Below are positions 20,873-24,257 of a stretch of 24,257 nt of DNA, piece by piece. Positions within the stretch are counted from its first letter, which is position 1; each line of letters starts with the position of its first letter. The notes under the pieces are model-generated. The model was not told the origin of the DNA and made no database searches. It saw only the letters and a list, made by a program, of their open reading frames with translations. Source of the DNA: Pseudobacteriovorax antillogorgiicola (GTDB lineage: Bacteria; Bdellovibrionota_B; Oligoflexia; Oligoflexales; RGVZ01); contig CAMDGW010000009.1 of the NCBI GenBank assembly GCA_945897695.1, positions 1-24,257 on the forward strand, written 5' to 3'. Both the position numbers and the translations under genes were made by a program.

Positions 20873-23416
20873 ATGCAGATTTCCATAAATTGGCTAAAAG
20901 ACTACATCAACCTCGATGGTATTTCCGTTGAACAAATCTCGGCCACGCTAACCGACATTGGATTAGAAGTAGAAGCCGTTCAAAAATCAGCAGCGTTCGG
21001 CGACACCGTAGTCGTTGGCCGTATTATCGATGCTGTCAAGCACCCCAATGCGGATACTCTTAGAGTCTGCAAGGTTGATGTGGGCAAACCAGAGCCCCTG
21101 CAAATTGTTTGCGGCGCGCCCAACGCGCGGATTGGTATTGACGCTTGTGTTGCCCTGGTTGGCACGTCTTTGCCTGGAGACTTCAAAATTAAGGAAGCCA
21201 AAATCCGCGGCGAAGAAAGCTTTGGCATGATGTGCTCGGCCAAAGAGCTGGGCCTAAGTGAGGGTCACGATGGTATTATTGAGCTTCAGACGAACTATAA
21301 GCCTGGAACCCCAGTCATCAAAGTGCTTGGACTTGACGACGTAACCCTCACGTTAAACGTCACGCCCAATCGCGCAGACTGCCTTGGCCATGTTGGCGTT
21401 GCGAGGGATCTCTGTGCGCGACTTGGTAAGCCCCTCAAAATGCCGACGGCTGTTGTAAAGTCACCGAACGGATCATCCAAAGATATTAAAGTCGACATCA
21501 ACACCGACCGCTGTGGCCGCTTCACCGCGTTGGCGATCAAAAACATTCGCCCGGTTAAATCACCGGCATGGCTCAAACAGCGCGTTGAAGCTGTCGGCAT
21601 GCGATCAATTAACCTGATTGTCGATGTTACTAACTACGTCATGCTCGAGCTTAATCACCCTATTCATGCCTATGATGAGCGTGACGTTAAGGGGCGGCAC
21701 TTCATAGTCCGCGAAGCCAAAGAAGGTGAAGTTTTTACAACCTTAGATAACGCAGAACGCAAATTAAAAAGCGGCGACATTCTAATCTGTGATGCTCAGC
21801 GCCCCATTGGCCTTGCGGGAATCATGGGGGGCCTCAACAGCGAAATCAAAGAGGACACTACCGGACTTATTCTTGAGGTTGCTTGGTTCGATCCACATTC
21901 CGTTCGTGCAACGTCTCGTCGTTTGGGCATTCACTCCGAAGCGTCTCATCGTTTTGAACGTGGGGTTGATATGAAAAACGCAGATATGGTAGCTCGCCGA
22001 TTTGCGGAGGTATTACAAAACTGCGTCACAGAGCTAAACGCAGCTGGCGGAAGCCTTCCCACTCCAGAAATTGCAGGAGACTTGGTCGATAACTTCCCCG
22101 TTAAACCACAGCCAAGGCTTATCGCCCTGCGTGTCAGCCACGCTAAAAACTTCTTAGCGAGCCCGCATCTAACTAGTGATCAGATCAAGAAAATGTTTGA
22201 AAGCCTTCAAATTAAGCTTGTCGATCAAGCCCAAGACCGTATGGTTTTTGATATCCCGTCCTGGCGCATCGACATCGAGCGCGAGTGCGACCTCATCGAA
22301 GAGATCGGTCGCCTACAAGGCTATGACAAAGTTCCCTACGAACTTCCTAAAATGTCGCTTGAGCCTACCGCTGAAGACTCGCTGGTCGACTTCATCGAGT
22401 CTGCCCGCACTGAGATGGCCGCTCGGGGCCTCCGCGAGACAATTAGCTTTCCTTTTTGGTCGGACGACGACGCCAAGAGACTTAGACTCCCAGATGGCCA
22501 CCCATTGGTGCCTTCACTAAAACTGGCAAACCCTATTGCAGAAGACCAACGGTGGATGCACACAACGCTTGCTTGCGCACTTATCAAGGCAGTTCAAAAC
22601 AATAACCGCCACGGGGTCAAAGGGGCTCGTCTGTTTGAAATGGGACGAGGCTATTTTGACTTTAACGCCAAACCACTTAACCGCACGGCGTTCAGCCTAT
22701 TCAAAAGCCTTGACCGCAAGGGGCGACACTTGAGTCTTCGTGCCCGCGAAGAGAAAAATCGTCCGACCGAACGCCACTGGATTGCAGGCATCATCGACCA
22801 GCCTTGGGTACATAAATCCTGGAACACACCAGAAGTCCCAGCTTCATTCTTCCAGGTCAAGTCGCTTGTCCTTTCCTGGCTTAAAGGGTTTGGCGTTACA
22901 GATGTACAGATAAATCGGATTGAAAAAGATGCAGTCCCGTTCCTGCACCCAGGAGCGTCCGCTTATGTTTTTGCAAAAGGCCAAGTCATCGGCTGGCTCG
23001 GTGAACTTCACCCAGAAGTCACTCTTGCCTATGACTTAGAACCCACAAAGGCTCCATTGCTGTTTGAGCTCGACTTGGAATCGGTATTGGATGCAAGCAG
23101 TAAGCGCGCGAAAATCCAAACCGAATCCTACAAATTTCCACCTAGCACTCGCGATCTCGCTTTGCTTGTTGATACAGACCTAAGCCACGATGCCATGGCC
23201 TCTGCCATCGCCAAATTCCCACAAAAACGCTATCTTCACGAATGGAGGATTTTTGATGTCTTCCAGGGGGCAAATATTCCAAAGGGCAAGAAAAGCGTGG
23301 CTTGGTCTTTTAGTTTTCGTTCTCTAGAAAAGACCCTGACTGATCAGGATGTTGAAGGCGAATTCAAGAATTTAACTGGATATCTGACCACCACATTTAA
23401 GGCAGAACAGAGGTAA
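20873..23416 (+). CDS. pheT: Phenylalanyl-tRNA synthetase beta subunit
   Basis: This 847-residue subunit partners PheS. It starts MQISINWLKDYI, as nearly all PheT proteins do. An EMAP/Csa-like tRNA-binding OB fold (about 40-150) includes HPNADTLRVCKVD and ESFGMMCSAKELGL. The B3/B4 editing domain that hydrolyses Tyr-tRNA-Phe follows, then the B5 domain near IDIERECDLIEEIGRLQGYDKVP. The C-terminal ferredoxin-fold anticodon-binding domain contains SYKFPPSTRDLALLVD and SFSFRSLEKTLTDQDV. It is slightly longer than E. coli PheT (795), mainly from a basic insert near residues 615-635 (KSLDRKGRHLSLRAREEKN). The ppiC-like gene starts two bases after its stop. Confidence 0.96.
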   Translation: MQISINWLKDYINLDGISVEQISATLTDIGLEVEAVQKSAAFGDTVVVGRIIDAVKHPNADTLRVCKVDVGKPEPLQIVCGAPNARIGIDACVALVGTSLPGDFKIKEAKIRGEESFGMMCSAKELGLSEGHDGIIELQTNYKPGTPVIKVLGLDDVTLTLNVTPNRADCLGHVGVARDLCARLGKPLKMPTAVVKSPNGSSKDIKVDINTDRCGRFTALAIKNIRPVKSPAWLKQRVEAVGMRSINLIVDVTNYVMLELNHPIHAYDERDVKGRHFIVREAKEGEVFTTLDNAERKLKSGDILICDAQRPIGLAGIMGGLNSEIKEDTTGLILEVAWFDPHSVRATSRRLGIHSEASHRFERGVDMKNADMVARRFAEVLQNCVTELNAAGGSLPTPEIAGDLVDNFPVKPQPRLIALRVSHAKNFLASPHLTSDQIKKMFESLQIKLVDQAQDRMVFDIPSWRIDIERECDLIEEIGRLQGYDKVPYELPKMSLEPTAEDSLVDFIESARTEMAARGLRETISFPFWSDDDAKRLRLPDGHPLVPSLKLANPIAEDQRWMHTTLACALIKAVQNNNRHGVKGARLFEMGRGYFDFNAKPLNRTAFSLFKSLDRKGRHLSLRAREEKNRPTERHWIAGIIDQPWVHKSWNTPEVPASFFQVKSLVLSWLKGFGVTDVQINRIEKDAVPFLHPGASAYVFAKGQVIGWLGELHPEVTLAYDLEPTKAPLLFELDLESVLDASSKRAKIQTESYKFPPSTRDLALLVDTDLSHDAMASAIAKFPQKRYLHEWRIFDVFQGANIPKGKKSVAWSFSFRSLEKTLTDQDVEGEFKNLTGYLTTTFKAEQR

Positions 23417-23418
23417 TT

Positions 23419-24216
23419 ATGCGGCTAAGTATTGTTTTTTTGATAATCGCTTTAGGTTCGAATGTAGTTGAAGCCTCAGAACTAGCAAAAATTGATGATG
23501 TCGTCATTACTACGGACTCTTTTGCGTCTGCGTTAAAAGCTCTCGGCCCCCAAGGTGAAATGGTGGCTGCAAACCCCGAACTACGTAAACGCTTCCTTGA
23601 CCATGTCATTAATAGCCAGCTTGTTGCCCGCAAAGCCAAAGCTGAGGGTTTTGATAAGGATCCTGCGTTTCAGGCGCGCCTGGCCGATGTAACTGCCCAG
23701 CTGCTCGCTGGTGAATATATGGACCGACTGGTCGAAAAAAAATCAAGCGAGAAGGAAATAAAAGCCTGGTTTGAACAAAATCAAATCCTCTTCTCAACAA
23801 AAGAGATCCGGGCCATGCACATTCTCTGCGAAGACGAGTCGACAGCCCTGAAGGCTCTGGAAGAGGTGAAAAAGTCGCCGAAGGACTTTGAGAAGATTGC
23901 CAAAAAATATTCCAAAGACAAAACGATTGATCTAGGTTTCTTTGGTCACGGCCGCATGGCTGCAGAGTTTGAGAACGCGGCCTTTGCAACTCCGAAAAAC
24001 AATGTTTATGACAAACCCGTCAAAACTACTTTCGGATGGCACATCATTAAAGTGACGGATATCAAAGGCGACAAGCCGGTGAAATATGATGCAATAAAAG
24101 TGGAAGTCACAAAAAAATACCGGCAAAAGGTCCAAGAAGATTTCATTCATGAAATTCGTGAAAAAAGTAAAATTGCGATCAACGAACAGCATCTGAAGGA
24201 AATCAAACTCCCGTGA
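23419..24216 (+). CDS. Periplasmic PpiC/SurA-type peptidyl-prolyl isomerase
   Basis: This 265-residue protein has a signal peptide (MRLSIVFLIIALGSNVVEAS). A SurA_N/trigger-like helical domain (about 30-120) follows, and then one parvulin domain (about 128-222). The parvulin core is visible in IRAMHILCEDESTALKALEEV, DFEKIAKKYSKDKTIDLGFFGHGRMAAEFENAAF and KPVKTTFGWHIIKVTD. It should assist folding of exported proteins, especially outer-membrane barrels. The usual ArgxxHIL of the first strand is present as RAMHIL. A long basic C-terminal helix (225-255) follows the domain. It starts two bases after pheT, so it is co-transcribed with the synthetase genes. Confidence 0.92.
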   Translation: MRLSIVFLIIALGSNVVEASELAKIDDVVITTDSFASALKALGPQGEMVAANPELRKRFLDHVINSQLVARKAKAEGFDKDPAFQARLADVTAQLLAGEYMDRLVEKKSSEKEIKAWFEQNQILFSTKEIRAMHILCEDESTALKALEEVKKSPKDFEKIAKKYSKDKTIDLGFFGHGRMAAEFENAAFATPKNNVYDKPVKTTFGWHIIKVTDIKGDKPVKYDAIKVEVTKKYRQKVQEDFIHEIREKSKIAINEQHLKEIKLP

Positions 24217-24257
24217 AAGGAGTCGTTTTAGGCGACTTATTCTTGGCAATTCGGCTT
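24213..24257 (+). CDS. Possible start of a further gene, cut by the window edge
   Basis: A GTG at 24213 overlaps the stop of the isomerase gene (GTGA), and its frame is open to the window end for 15 codons (MKGVVLGDLFLAIRL). The overlap suits coupled translation, and AAGGA lies about 12 bases upstream. Nothing in the 15 residues identifies a family. An inverted repeat AGTCG (24221-24225)/CGACT (24233-24237) in the same bases could instead be a weak terminator hairpin ending the pheST unit. Confidence 0.3.
   Translation, partial: MKGVVLGDLFLAIRL

Noticed and set aside
24221..24237. AGTCG/CGACT hairpin as a definite terminator
   Set aside because: The stem has only five pairs and no real T-run, and the same bases may encode the next protein. 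It is noted only within the partial gene entry.

Overview
This 24.3 kb window is a dense, ordinary-looking stretch of bacterial chromosome of mid-range GC. It carries mostly housekeeping genes plus one accessory-looking envelope/sulfur cluster. The proteins point to a Gram-negative with a periplasm and outer membrane: lipoproteins, a beta-barrel protein ending in Phe, a periplasmic PpiC foldase, and PilM for type IV pili. The mixture of a eukaryote-like cystathionine beta-synthase, a mitochondrial-type sulfide:quinone oxidoreductase, PilM and single-copy housekeeping genes suggests a Bdellovibrionota/Oligoflexia- or deltaproteobacteria-like organism. That placement is inference and was not tested by any search.

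Layout. 1-168 (-) is the 5' end of pilM. 319-669 (-) is a small Cys-rich zinc-binding-type protein. 849-6613 (+) is a tight run of five genes: cystathionine beta-synthase, a cyclic-nucleotide-binding protein, an oligopeptidase A-type M3 peptidase, an AarF/UbiB kinase-like protein and an AhpD-like protein. It meets tail to tail, one base apart, a single long gene (6615-8543, -) that fuses PurD (purine synthesis) to a Maf-type nucleotide pyrophosphatase. Divergent from it, 8690-10878 (+) holds an FmdB-type zinc ribbon protein, transaldolase and a shortened ketopantoate reductase. A small lipoprotein gene with its own promoter follows (11011-11460).

From 16942 back to 11527 (-) runs what looks like one transcription unit: rsmI, two small secreted proteins sharing an M-P-x-H-x-H-G motif (one with a YtkA/FixH-like domain), an outer-membrane barrel with a Cys pair at its mature N-terminus, a periplasmic thioredoxin-like protein, a sulfide:quinone oxidoreductase with both catalytic cysteines, a periplasmic peroxiredoxin, and finally a solo serine recombinase. 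A strong hairpin terminator closes it. The gene set suggests a periplasmic sulfide/thiol/metal module.

Divergent from rsmI, on the + strand, an unmistakable 6S RNA (ssrS, 17076-17252) with an extended -10 promoter fills the gap before a convergent secreted DNA/RNA non-specific endonuclease (17269-18225, -). After a 334-base non-coding stretch with a promoter and a structured leader come an aspartate aminotransferase-family enzyme, pheS, pheT and a PpiC-type isomerase, with the possible start of another gene overlapping the last stop codon.

The points most worth attention are the PurD-Maf fusion, the sulfide/thiol envelope cluster, the 6S RNA, the PanE that lacks part of its Rossmann fold, and the alternative hairpins in the aminotransferase leader. 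I found no CRISPR array, tRNA, rRNA or insertion sequence.
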